Origin: Planctomycetia bacterium
GTDB lineage: Bacteria > Planctomycetota > Planctomycetia > Gemmatales > Gemmataceae
Assembly: GCA_005773755.1 (NCBI GenBank)
Contig: SXHE01000589.1
Location: 1 to 5,845 of the forward strand
DNA: 5,845 nucleotides
Reading direction: 5' to 3'
A program made the translations under genes and the position numbers. Positions 1 to 5,845 of this stretch are shown here, one piece after another. The notes below the pieces were generated by a model that was given only the letters and a program-made list of their open reading frames with translations, searched no databases and was not told the DNA's origin. Every line of letters starts with the position of its first letter. The first letter of the stretch is position 1.

Positions 1-545
1 ATCATCCCGGTGTGCCCGCGGCGCAGCAGCTCCCACGTCATGTAGTTGTGCGGGGCCTCACCGGTGCCGGTTCCCAGGAAGATCACCGTGTCGCCGGGCT
101 TGACCGGGTCGAGCGTGTAGTGCCCGGTTACGCGCTCCCCGATCTGGAGCCGATCCCCTTCTTGTAGCGCGAACAAGCGCGGGGTCAGCGCCGGCACGCG
201 GCCGTCTACGTTCTCGCGCACCAGAACGATATAGAACTCCAGCCAGTCGGTGTCTTCCAGCCGCATCAGTTGGCCGGGTTCGCCAGTGATCGAGCAACTG
301 ATCGAGTACGCGCGGCGGACCACCTTCGTCACGTCGCCGGGCGGGAGCGTTTCGACCTGACACGCTTCGGTGCGGCGCTCCCAATAGCCGAGGCCCAGCG
401 TGCAGTACTGGCCGGGAACGTGCGCGGGTCGCGGGAAGTCCGGCTTCACGCGCAGGATCATCAGGTCGGGGTTTAGTAGCTTCAGGTACACCGCGGTCGC
501 GTTGTACCTGCGCTGCCGTAGATCGGCGATTTCCTCTGCGGTCAT
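1..545 (-). CDS. fpr: Ferredoxin/flavodoxin-NADP+ reductase, Fpr type (partial, C-terminus beyond the window)
   Basis: This is a cytoplasmic FAD enzyme that passes electrons between NADP(H) and ferredoxin or flavodoxin. The first 181 residues are visible, and the frame runs off the left edge, so the rest of the NADP domain is missing. The order of landmarks matches bacterial Fpr: a beta-barrel start with VPGQYCTLGL (residues 43-52), the FAD-binding RAYS motif (78-81), LEFYIVLV (102-109), LTPRLFALQEGDRLQI (120-135), GHYTLD (141-146) and the pyrophosphate-binding loop GTGTGEAP (158-165) that opens the NADP domain. Compared with the E. coli protein as I recall it, there are extra residues before RAYS and before LEFY. 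The ATG at 545 is preceded by a modest AAGG six bases upstream, and no better start is seen. It is separated from the WD40 gene by 157 bases with its own possible promoter. The family call is firm; the electron partner is unknown. Confidence 0.92.
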   Translation of the reverse strand, partial: MTAEEIADLRQRRYNATAVYLKLLNPDLMILRVKPDFPRPAHVPGQYCTLGLGYWERRTEACQVETLPPGDVTKVVRRAYSISCSITGEPGQLMRLEDTDWLEFYIVLVRENVDGRVPALTPRLFALQEGDRLQIGERVTGHYTLDPVKPGDTVIFLGTGTGEAPHNYMTWELLRRGHTGM

Positions 546-576
546 GGGCGGCCTTAGTTCCCGTGGAGAGTTAGGG

Positions 577-610
577 AAGAACAAACGCCGCGCCTGCTGG
601 GGCGCGGCGT
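577..610 (-). terminator. Intrinsic terminator-like hairpin between the WD40 and reductase genes
   Basis: A perfect 10-base-pair GC-rich stem (585-594 with 601-610) encloses a 6-base loop. On the minus strand it is followed by TTTGTTCTT. This shape fits Rho-independent termination of transcripts coming from the WD40 gene, whose stop codon is at 705-703. On the plus strand no T-run follows, so it is directional. It lies only about 40 bases from the reductase start codon and downstream of the TATAAT at 627-622, so it could instead act as a leader hairpin in the reductase mRNA. Confidence 0.7.
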
Positions 611-621
611 GCCCTCACGGG

Positions 622-650
622 ATTATACGCTCGGCGTGCGGGGCGTTCAG
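622..650 (-). promoter_or_regulatory. Possible sigma70-type promoter for the reductase gene
   Basis: On the minus strand there is a perfect TATAAT (627-622). A 17-base spacer separates it from CTGAAC (650-645), which matches only the middle TGA of the -35 consensus TTGACA. The predicted start, an A near 615, lies about 70 bases before the reductase ATG and just before the hairpin at 610-585. A perfect -10 is unusual in such GC-rich DNA, which is the main support. Planctomycete promoters are poorly characterised, so this remains a sequence-level prediction. Confidence 0.4.
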
Positions 651-659
651 CCGCCCTTC

Positions 660-688
660 CCCGCCGTATCATCAAACTGGCCGGCGGG
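660..688. repeat. Inverted repeat just after the WD40 gene
   Basis: CCCGCCG (660-666) pairs perfectly with CGGCGGG (682-688) across a 15-base loop. It sits 15 bases past the WD40 stop codon on the minus strand. No T-run follows on either side, so it is not a standard intrinsic terminator. It could protect the mRNA 3' end or be chance in GC-rich DNA. Confidence 0.35.
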
Positions 689-702
689 CACCGTCACAGC
701 CG

Positions 703-1626
703 CTATTCCGTATCCCAGACGACGACGTTGCCTCCGAACGTCCCCACCAACAGCGTCAAGCCGTCCGGTGAGAACGCGATGGCGGTCCCGCGCTGTCGTC
801 TGGCGGTCCGGGCGACCACCTCGGTTTGCGCGGCTACATCAAAGGCGCGCACGGTGGTGCTCGCATCGGCACGCACGAGCAGCCGGCCGTCCGGCGACCA
901 CGCCAGTTTCGCACCGTAGGTGTGTTTCACACGCCATGTGGTGATCAACTCGAGCGTTGGCGTCCGGTAAACATAGACAGTCGTGCCGCCATCGACCGCG
1001 ATGAACGACCCGTCCGGTGAGAACGCGGCCTCGTTGTGACCGCGCCGCGGCTTCAGCTCGCCGACGTAGCCGGTACCGGTCATCGACCAGAGGTGTGGCG
1101 AGTAGAAGAACGACCGGCCGTCAGCGGACAGATCCGCCGCGTAGTAGTTCAGCCTGTAAAGCCACGCGGAGCTGACGCGGTCGTCTTCAGGTGTTGCGAC
1201 TTCGCGGACCGGTTTCTTCGCTTGCAGTTTGTTGTCCAGCGAGCGCCGGCTCAGGACCACGCCGGGGGCATCGTTGTTGACCTTCTCGAAGTCGAGCTGC
1301 AACAGATCGCTCGTGTCGGTGTCGAAGCGGGCGAGAAACAGGTTGTCTCCGCCGGTTTGCCAGCGCAGCTCCCACTGGTCGCGGCGCGATTCCCAACACC
1401 ACATCGACCGGTGCGCGTACGCGACGAGCCAGTGTCCGTTCGGGGAGACCACGAGATTCGCGTCGCCGCGCGCCTCGTGCTCCGCGGGCAGTCGTTGCAC
1501 GGGGACGTTGGCGTCGTGGTTCCAGACGCTGACGCCCTTATCGCCGAAAGCCGCGATCTGATCGAATCGCGGCCCACAGCGGACGACCGCCCAGACGATA
1601 CTGCCGGCCCCTTCGTAGACACGCAT
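703..1626 (-). CDS. WD40 beta-propeller repeat protein
   Basis: This 307-residue protein is built almost wholly of beta-propeller blades. Blade motifs are SPNG (61-64), SADG (167-170), FSPDG (202-206), WSPDG (243-247) and FSPDG (285-289), with strand endings such as VSVWN (32-36), VYVYR (217-221) and VVVWDTE (301-307). The length would fit about seven blades of 40-45 residues, but residues 80-160 lack clear WD signatures and blades there are degenerate. No signal peptide or membrane segment is visible, so it is probably cytoplasmic. WD40 proteins are binding scaffolds; no catalytic domain is attached and the partner cannot be read from the sequence. The start ATG follows the isomerase-like stop by 15 bases with no clear Shine-Dalgarno, suggesting cotranscription and perhaps coupled translation. 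The N-terminal RVYEG...VWAV segment forms a sensible first blade strand, which supports this start. Confidence 0.86.
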   Translation of the reverse strand: MRVYEGAGSIVWAVVRCGPRFDQIAAFGDKGVSVWNHDANVPVQRLPAEHEARGDANLVVSPNGHWLVAYAHRSMWCWESRRDQWELRWQTGGDNLFLARFDTDTSDLLQLDFEKVNNDAPGVVLSRRSLDNKLQAKKPVREVATPEDDRVSSAWLYRLNYYAADLSADGRSFFYSPHLWSMTGTGYVGELKPRRGHNEAAFSPDGSFIAVDGGTTVYVYRTPTLELITTWRVKHTYGAKLAWSPDGRLLVRADASTTVRAFDVAAQTEVVARTARRQRGTAIAFSPDGLTLLVGTFGGNVVVWDTE

Positions 1627-1641
1627 CCGCGCACCGTTCGG

Positions 1642-2499
1642 TTAGCTCACTTTGCCCGCGGTCTCCTTGAAATGCGCGACGCACTTCTTCATGTCCGGCG
1701 ACGGGTCGTTCGGGTTGGCCTCGTACTCGATGGCGAGGTGCCCGGCGAACTTCACCGCCTTCAGCGCCTTCAGTACCGCGGCGATGTTCAGCACGCCGGC
1801 CGGGTCGCCGAACGGCACGTCGGTTTTCTTCTTGTTGTCGTGGTCCTTCAGGTGCATCGCGAAGTTGCGCGCGCCCATCAGTTTGACCTGTTCGGCCACG
1901 TCGAGCTTCTCGCCCAGTTGTTCCATGCGGATCAGGTGGCCGGTGTCGAGGCAGGTGCCAATCAGCTTGTGGCGGTCCTTGATGGCCTTGAGGATGACCT
2001 CCGCGGACCACCACTGGTGCCGGCCCTTCCCCGCCGGGCCGTGCGGGTGGATGGCGATGGCGATCTTGTATTCCTCGCACAGCTTGTCGAGGCTGTCGAA
2101 GCTGTCCATCGACGGGTCCGCGCTCAGGTAGTTCACCCCGATGGCCTTGCCGAAGTCGAACATCTTCTTGTTGGCGTCGTGGTTCTTGCTGAACCCGGAG
2201 ACGCCGAAGCCCATCGGCTTCACGCCGTACTCGTCGCACAGCTTCAGGATCGCTTTCAGCTTGTCCGGGCTGCTGTCGGTCGGGATGTGTTTCGAGTAGA
2301 ACTCGGCCGACTTCAGGCCCAGGTCCTTCGTCTTCTTCAGCATCTGTTCCAGGTCGAAGTTGCGGAACGTGTAGCTCTGCACGCCAACGGCGAACCCGCC
2401 GAAGTCGTCTGCGGCGCGGGCGGTGCCGGAGGTCAGCAGCCCGGCGGCGGTGGCGGCGCTCGCGCCGAGGAACGCGCGCCGGTTCATTGCGATGGTCAT
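1642..2499 (-). CDS. Tat-exported sugar phosphate isomerase/epimerase-like TIM-barrel protein
   Basis: This 285-residue protein belongs to the xylose isomerase-like TIM-barrel (AP endonuclease family 2) superfamily, whose members bind a divalent metal and isomerise or epimerise sugars. The N-terminus is a twin-arginine signal: NRRAFLG (6-12), a hydrophobic Ala-rich stretch (13-22) and an ARA site (27-29), so export after folding is predicted. Barrel strands and likely metal or acid-base residues appear in order: SAEFYS with E66, IAIHPHG with H151 and H153, CLDTGH with D185 and H188, FAMHLKDHD with H216 and D219, and AIEYE with E258 and E260. Thus the site looks intact. The ATG at 2499 has GGAG nine bases upstream; the alternative ATG at 2487 would still keep the Tat motif. 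It is preceded by a terminator, so it starts a new unit, and the WD40 gene follows 15 bases after its stop. The substrate is unknown; an inosose or keto-sugar role is possible but not shown. Confidence 0.92.
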   Translation of the reverse strand: MTIAMNRRAFLGASAATAAGLLTSGTARAADDFGGFAVGVQSYTFRNFDLEQMLKKTKDLGLKSAEFYSKHIPTDSSPDKLKAILKLCDEYGVKPMGFGVSGFSKNHDANKKMFDFGKAIGVNYLSADPSMDSFDSLDKLCEEYKIAIAIHPHGPAGKGRHQWWSAEVILKAIKDRHKLIGTCLDTGHLIRMEQLGEKLDVAEQVKLMGARNFAMHLKDHDNKKKTDVPFGDPAGVLNIAAVLKALKAVKFAGHLAIEYEANPNDPSPDMKKCVAHFKETAGKVS

Positions 2500-2567
2500 G
2501 GGAAGAGGCTCCGTGGTGGTGGGGGGGCGGGTGGATTGTGCCCGATGGGGCGCGGAAACTCCATCAG
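2500..2567 (-). promoter_or_regulatory. Leader and presumed promoter region of the isomerase-WD40 unit
   Basis: This short gap between the strong terminator and the isomerase-like start must hold the promoter if the terminator is efficient. The best -10-like element is CACAAT (2540-2535), without a convincing -35. The leader is very C-rich on the transcribed sense, including a run of seven C (2527-2521), and ends with GGAG nine bases before the ATG at 2499. Confidence 0.3.
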
Positions 2568-2608
2568 AAAAAAAGGCACAGGCGAGCGCGTTCGCGCTCG
2601 CCTGTGCC
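2568..2608 (-). terminator. Strong intrinsic terminator of the VIT-VWA gene
   Basis: A perfect 15-base-pair stem (2575-2589 with 2594-2608) closes on a 4-base loop, GAAC on the minus strand. Seven T follow at once on the minus strand (2574-2568). It begins 21 bases after the VIT-VWA stop codon. The stem is long and GC-rich and the T-run is uninterrupted, so termination should be efficient and should isolate the downstream isomerase unit. On the plus strand no T-run follows. Confidence 0.96.
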
Positions 2609-2629
2609 TGTTCTACGAACGTCGCCCGC

Positions 2630-5110
2630 TTACTTCTTGACGAACAGCGCTTTGATGTCGGTGTCGTCCATCTTCTCGCTGCCCTGCGTCTGGTCGATCA
2701 CCAGCGCGGTGCCGCTGGGGGTGATCCAGACGACGTGGTTGCCCAGGCGGTACACGTCCTTCATCGTCGGATTCAGTTCGAGGATTCGGAAGTAGGCGTC
2801 GCTCTGCGCCTTCACCGTCACCGACTTCGTTTCGGCCTTATATGCGTCGTCGATCCACACGCCGCCGATTTCGAGGCAGTTGCGGCCGTATACCTGGCGG
2901 TTCGCGGTCAGGCTGACGCGGTCCTGGTTGCGAAGGTTGTTCGCGGCACACGACAGATCGACGCCGAGCTGACCGGTCTGGTAGCCGCCCTTCCCGCCCT
3001 TGAGCGCGCGGTTGGTGTCGTCCCACACCTTCTTCTGCTCCGCGTACTTCTTCACTTCCTCCGTGAGCGCGGCGCGGGTCTTCGGGTCGGTCTCCTTCTT
3101 GAGCTTCTCGAGCGCGTCCTTGACCTGGCGCTCCGCTTCGAACCCGCGGTTGCCGGCCAGCCCGCTCTTGCCATCGCCCTTGTCGCCCTCGGCCTGTTTC
3201 TTGGCGAAGTCTTCGACGCTCATCGGCTTGCCGCCGGGGGCCGCGGGCGCGGTGCCGGGCACGACCCCGCCACCGCCGGGGCCGCCGGCGATGGGCGGGG
3301 CCGGGAACGGAACCGGCTTCGGGTCGCGCTTCGGCCCGCCGGGGAGCGGCGTCGGCACGACCGGCATCACGCTGTCCGGCACCACGAGGTAGCTGGTGTA
3401 CGGGGTCGCGATCCCGTACCGCTTCGCCAGCCCGACCACTTCGTCGATCAGTTCCTTCTTCTCGCCGTTCACGCGAATCTGGTCGAGCAGGTAGCCGACC
3501 TTGCGGCGTGCCCACAGCGGTTCCACGAAGTCCTTGCCGGTTTCGCTCTCGGTCTTGGCGGGGAAGTTCAGTTCGTAAACGAACTCCTGTTTCTCCTTGC
3601 CGACCATGCCGGTGAGCTTGATCGCGCTGTGTCCGCTGCCGGTGTAGCGGCCGATCACAACGAGCTGCGTGCCGCTAAACAGGTCGGGCAGCTTCGGCGG
3701 GTAGATTTCGTGGATCTGCACGCCGGTGGTCGTGGTCAGTTTCAGGTCGGTGAGGACCGGGTTGCTGATCTTCGCGTACAGACCGGCGACCTTCGTTTCG
3801 ATGTCTTCCGCTTCGCGGACGTAGGTACTGACCGCGCGGGTCGTCTCGGCCAGTTGGTCGAGCATCGCGGCATTCACGTCGTCGCCCACACCGAAGGTGA
3901 AGATGCGGGTGTTGCCGGTGTTCTTCTCCTGCACGTTCTTGACGATCTTGTCCGGGTTGGTCACGTCCACGGTCGGCTGGCCGTCGGTGAAGAACACCAC
4001 CGTGAACGGCCGCGCGGTGTCGCTGGAGCGCATCGCGAGGGCGTCGTCGAGCGCCGGCCAGATCGCCGTGCCGCCGCTGGTCTTGAGGCCGTCGACCCAC
4101 TTGTTCGCGGCGTCGAGGTAGTCCTTGTTGGCCTCAACGAGCTTGTCGCGGAAGGGCGTCACGCTGGTCGAGAACTTGATGACGTTGAACCGGTCTTCCG
4201 GCTTCAGTTGCGCGAGGCAGTGCTTCACCGCTTTGCGGGCCTGCTGCATCTTGATGTCCGACATGCTGCTCGACGTATCGAGCACAAGCACGAGGTCGCG
4301 CGGCATGCGCTTCTTCTCGGCTTCGAGCTGCGGCGAGACGAGGAACATGAAGTAGCCGTCTTCGGTCGTGATCGGCTTGTACACCAGCGGCGTCAGGCCG
4401 ATGTCCTTGTCGCCGAAGCCGTAGTAGAGCTGGAAGTCCTTGTCTAGGATCGCCTGGTTGCGCTCGAACGTGACGTTCACTTCCTTGTCGCTCTTGCGCG
4501 TGGTGTTGATCGCGTGCGTCGGGCTGTAGACGTTCTGGACGGCGTGCTTCGACTTGATGTTCAGGTTCACGGAGAACTCTTCGAGCGTCCGCGTCGCCTT
4601 GCCGTCCGTCTTGAGCGGATAAATGTACTCAACAACGGTGCCGTCTTTCGGGGCGACGAACTTGTAGCTGATCTTCACCTTCTGGTCGCCCTTCGGCGGC
4701 ACCGGGAAGACGCTCAGCTTCAGCAGGCTGCTGCCCATGTATTCGAGCAGGCCGGGGTCTTGCGTGCGGCGGACGATGTCGGTGTAGACCTGATTGGCTT
4801 TCTTGGCGTCGAGCAGTTCGCCGCCCATCTCCTTGCCGTCCACCCACATGGTAAACTTGTCCACGCTCGCGCCCTTCGGCACGGGGAACAGGTACGTGGC
4901 TTCGAGGTTGCGGTCGGTGTGGTTGTGGAAGGTCTGTTCGACGGTGGTGATCGCCACTTGCTCGTCGATGGTGACGACGACCTTGTGGTTGACCATCGCC
5001 AGCGGCGGGAGCTTCTTGTCTTCGGGGACGAGCAGCCCCGCGGCGCGGGCCGACCCGGACGCCGCAAGTGCGAGCACGAACGCGGGGAGAGCGTATCGCA
5101 GGAACCGCAT
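2630..5110 (-). CDS. Secreted VIT and von Willebrand factor A domain protein
   Basis: This 826-residue protein has the inter-alpha-trypsin-inhibitor heavy-chain layout. A Sec signal peptide (1-23, ending ARA) is followed by a VIT domain (about 31-165, with TTVEQTFHNHTDRNLEATYLF), then a VWA domain (about 271-445). Its metal-ion adhesion site is complete: DTSSS (D278, S280, S282), T348 in SGGT and D376 in FTDG, so Mg2+-dependent ligand binding is likely. A helical segment, WARRKVGYLLDQIR to RYGIATPYTSYLV (533-576), is typical of the family. A Pro/Gly-rich linker (584-628), a charged helical stretch (655-700) and a C-terminal beta-rich module (about 710-826, with C721 and C745) follow. No LPXTG or C-terminal membrane helix is seen. 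The start at 5110 is chosen because GGAGG lies five bases upstream and the signal peptide begins there; a GTG at 5185 would add 25 residues ahead of it. The gene is flanked by its own leader and terminator, so it is probably monocistronic. Its binding partner is unknown. Confidence 0.95.
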   Translation of the reverse strand: MRFLRYALPAFVLALAASGSARAAGLLVPEDKKLPPLAMVNHKVVVTIDEQVAITTVEQTFHNHTDRNLEATYLFPVPKGASVDKFTMWVDGKEMGGELLDAKKANQVYTDIVRRTQDPGLLEYMGSSLLKLSVFPVPPKGDQKVKISYKFVAPKDGTVVEYIYPLKTDGKATRTLEEFSVNLNIKSKHAVQNVYSPTHAINTTRKSDKEVNVTFERNQAILDKDFQLYYGFGDKDIGLTPLVYKPITTEDGYFMFLVSPQLEAEKKRMPRDLVLVLDTSSSMSDIKMQQARKAVKHCLAQLKPEDRFNVIKFSTSVTPFRDKLVEANKDYLDAANKWVDGLKTSGGTAIWPALDDALAMRSSDTARPFTVVFFTDGQPTVDVTNPDKIVKNVQEKNTGNTRIFTFGVGDDVNAAMLDQLAETTRAVSTYVREAEDIETKVAGLYAKISNPVLTDLKLTTTTGVQIHEIYPPKLPDLFSGTQLVVIGRYTGSGHSAIKLTGMVGKEKQEFVYELNFPAKTESETGKDFVEPLWARRKVGYLLDQIRVNGEKKELIDEVVGLAKRYGIATPYTSYLVVPDSVMPVVPTPLPGGPKRDPKPVPFPAPPIAGGPGGGGVVPGTAPAAPGGKPMSVEDFAKKQAEGDKGDGKSGLAGNRGFEAERQVKDALEKLKKETDPKTRAALTEEVKKYAEQKKVWDDTNRALKGGKGGYQTGQLGVDLSCAANNLRNQDRVSLTANRQVYGRNCLEIGGVWIDDAYKAETKSVTVKAQSDAYFRILELNPTMKDVYRLGNHVVWITPSGTALVIDQTQGSEKMDDTDIKALFVKK

Positions 5111-5115
5111 GGCAA

Positions 5116-5120
5116 CCTCC
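5116..5120 (-). promoter_or_regulatory. Ribosome binding site of the VIT-VWA gene
   Basis: GGAGG is followed by a five-base spacer (TTGCC) and then the ATG at 5110. It decides the start in favour of this ATG over an in-frame GTG at 5185, which has no comparable site and would bury the signal peptide behind 25 residues. Confidence 0.85.
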
Positions 5121-5168
5121 ACCAACGAAGAGAACGTGAACGGCTCGGCCTCGGCCGACGCGCCTGCC

Positions 5169-5174
5169 ATTATG
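5169..5174 (-). promoter_or_regulatory. Possible -10 element of the VIT-VWA promoter
   Basis: CATAAT on the minus strand is the best -10-like hexamer in the 104-base gap between the LRR stop and the VIT-VWA start. It would give a leader of roughly 50 bases. No convincing -35 lies 16-18 bases upstream. No hairpin with a T-run is present in this gap, so read-through from the LRR gene is also possible. Confidence 0.25.
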
Positions 5175-5214
5175 ACGAGAACCACCGCGAAAGCGATTGT
5201 GAGGGGGAAAGCTG

Positions 5215-5845
5215 TTACAAGGGGTTACGAGGATCAGCGGACGTCAATCCGGGTCGCGCGCGCTCAATTGTCTCGCCAACCTTCGCAGATACCCCGACAC
5301 GGAGTTCGCGCAATCGCGGCAAGCAGGCCGGATCGCTCAAGAGCGATGCGGCCTTCTCCAACTTCTCCCCCCTCGCGTGGAGGGTGATCAGGTTTGAAAG
5401 GTGTGGGGATGTAAGCAGCGCGGTCAGCCCCTTCGCGGTGAAATCACCTTCAGCATCGCCCAGATCCAGGGTACGGAGTTGGCTCAATGCAGGGTTGCCG
5501 GCGAGTGAACCCGCGGCTTGATCCGTAATCGGATACTGGATCAGTAAGTGGCGGAGAGGTTGGTTCAATTCAGCGAAGAAGCGGCTCAGTGCTTCTGGAG
5601 CAACTGGCTCCTTCGACCGCCCAACTTCAAGTGTCAGGAGATTCGGAAAGGCGGTCGCGAGCCTGCGTAAGCTTCGTTTCGTAATTGTGCATCCTTGTAA
5701 CTCTAGACGGCGGAGTTTAGGAGCACAATCACTTTCCATGAGCGCGGCGACGGCTTGATCTCCAACCTGATCGGAAATGAGGAGTGAGCGTAGCGCCGCG
5801 AACAACGGCGATCGCGCGAGGGTTACGAAGTCTTGGTTCCGTAGC
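5215..5845 (-). CDS. Leucine-rich-repeat protein (partial, N-terminus beyond the window)
   Basis: The last 209 residues are visible, and the frame is open to the right edge. A TTG at 5805 could be taken as a start, but the frame continues upstream with sensible protein (LRNQDFVTLARSPLFAAL), so the true start is outside. About seven irregular repeats follow the LRxLxLxx pattern: LRSLLIS (18-24), LRRLELQGCTI (45-55), LLTLEVG (69-75), LRHLLIQYPI (97-106), LRTLDLGD (123-130), LITLHARG (152-159) and LRELRVG (178-184). The protein ends in a short hydrophilic tail (TSADPRNPL). No catalytic domain is visible. Such LRR proteins are numerous in Gemmata relatives, often with a short N-terminal repeat-companion domain (TIGR02996), which would lie outside this window. 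They are thought to bind other proteins; the role here is unknown. A/T-ending codons are more frequent than in the VIT-VWA gene: two 60-base blocks here (5641-5760) are 50-57% GC, against 60% in a sampled VIT-VWA block. Confidence 0.9.
   Translation of the reverse strand, partial: LRNQDFVTLARSPLFAALRSLLISDQVGDQAVAALMESDCAPKLRRLELQGCTITKRSLRRLATAFPNLLTLEVGRSKEPVAPEALSRFFAELNQPLRHLLIQYPITDQAAGSLAGNPALSQLRTLDLGDAEGDFTAKGLTALLTSPHLSNLITLHARGEKLEKAASLLSDPACLPRLRELRVGVSAKVGETIERARPGLTSADPRNPL

Noticed and set aside
1538..2239. A 233-codon minus-strand frame overlapping the isomerase-like gene
   Set aside because: It is a frame-shifted shadow of the isomerase-like gene, Arg- and Gly-rich without motifs, and would cross into the WD40 gene.
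1036..2640. A 534-codon open frame on the plus strand
   Set aside because: It lies antisense to the isomerase-like gene and much of the WD40 gene, both of which have clear domain motifs. Its protein is rich in Val, Arg, His, Ala and Leu without recognisable motifs, as expected for the complement of GC-biased codons.
2423..4447. A 674-codon open frame on the plus strand
   Set aside because: It is antisense to the VIT-VWA gene, whose domains and adhesion-site residues are unmistakable. The plus-strand product is low in motif content and crosses the strong terminator.
5139..5160. GC-rich palindromic bases (TCGGCCGA and nearby repeats) in the VIT-VWA leader as an operator
   Set aside because: The arms are very short and made only of common GC words; nothing separates this from chance.
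5111..5185. A 25-residue N-terminal extension of the VIT-VWA protein from a GTG at 5185
   Set aside because: It would hide the signal peptide and run through the GGAGG ribosome binding site at 5120-5116, so the ATG at 5110 is preferred.
4514..5521. A 335-codon open frame on the plus strand
   Set aside because: It spans the antisense of the VIT-VWA start, its leader and the LRR gene end, and has no domain signature.
5803..5805. TTG as start of the LRR gene
   Set aside because: The frame remains open to the window edge and the upstream residues continue a plausible protein, so the gene is treated as partial.

Overview
The window looks like a piece of a planctomycete chromosome, most likely from the Gemmata group (Gemmataceae). 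This is inference from content, not from a marker gene. The clues are high GC, a VIT plus von Willebrand A secreted protein, a Tat-exported xylose-isomerase-like TIM-barrel protein, a WD40 propeller with SPDG-type blade motifs and a leucine-rich-repeat protein of the kind expanded in Gemmata. All five genes lie on the minus strand, so transcription runs from high to low coordinates. Two of them are cut by the window edges.

In the order of transcription: (1) 5845-5215, the C-terminal part of a leucine-rich-repeat protein that begins outside the window. (2) A 104-base gap with a possible weak promoter and a clear GGAGG ribosome binding site. (3) 5110-2630, an 826-residue secreted VIT-VWA protein with a complete metal-ion-dependent adhesion site. 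A very strong intrinsic terminator (2608-2568) closes this unit. (4) 2499-1642, a Tat-signal sugar phosphate isomerase/epimerase-like protein, followed after only 15 bases by (5) 1626-703, a WD40 beta-propeller protein; these two are probably one operon. (6) A 157-base gap holding two inverted repeats, a TATAAT promoter-like element and a terminator-shaped hairpin. (7) 545-1, the N-terminal 181 residues of a ferredoxin/flavodoxin-NADP+ reductase (Fpr type) that runs off the left end.

The genes do not form one obvious pathway. The VIT-VWA protein and the isomerase-like protein both carry export signals, so both should act outside the cytoplasm. The isomerase-WD40 pair is linked only by spacing, and the reductase is a separate redox housekeeping gene. 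I see no mobile element, CRISPR array, tRNA, rRNA or defence system. The most interesting regulatory point is that the TATAAT element lies just upstream of the terminator-like hairpin before the reductase gene. If that promoter is real, the hairpin would sit at the 5' end of the reductase mRNA. The most interesting protein point is the C-terminal extension of the VIT-VWA protein, a module after a Pro/Gly-rich linker that takes the place of a sortase anchor.
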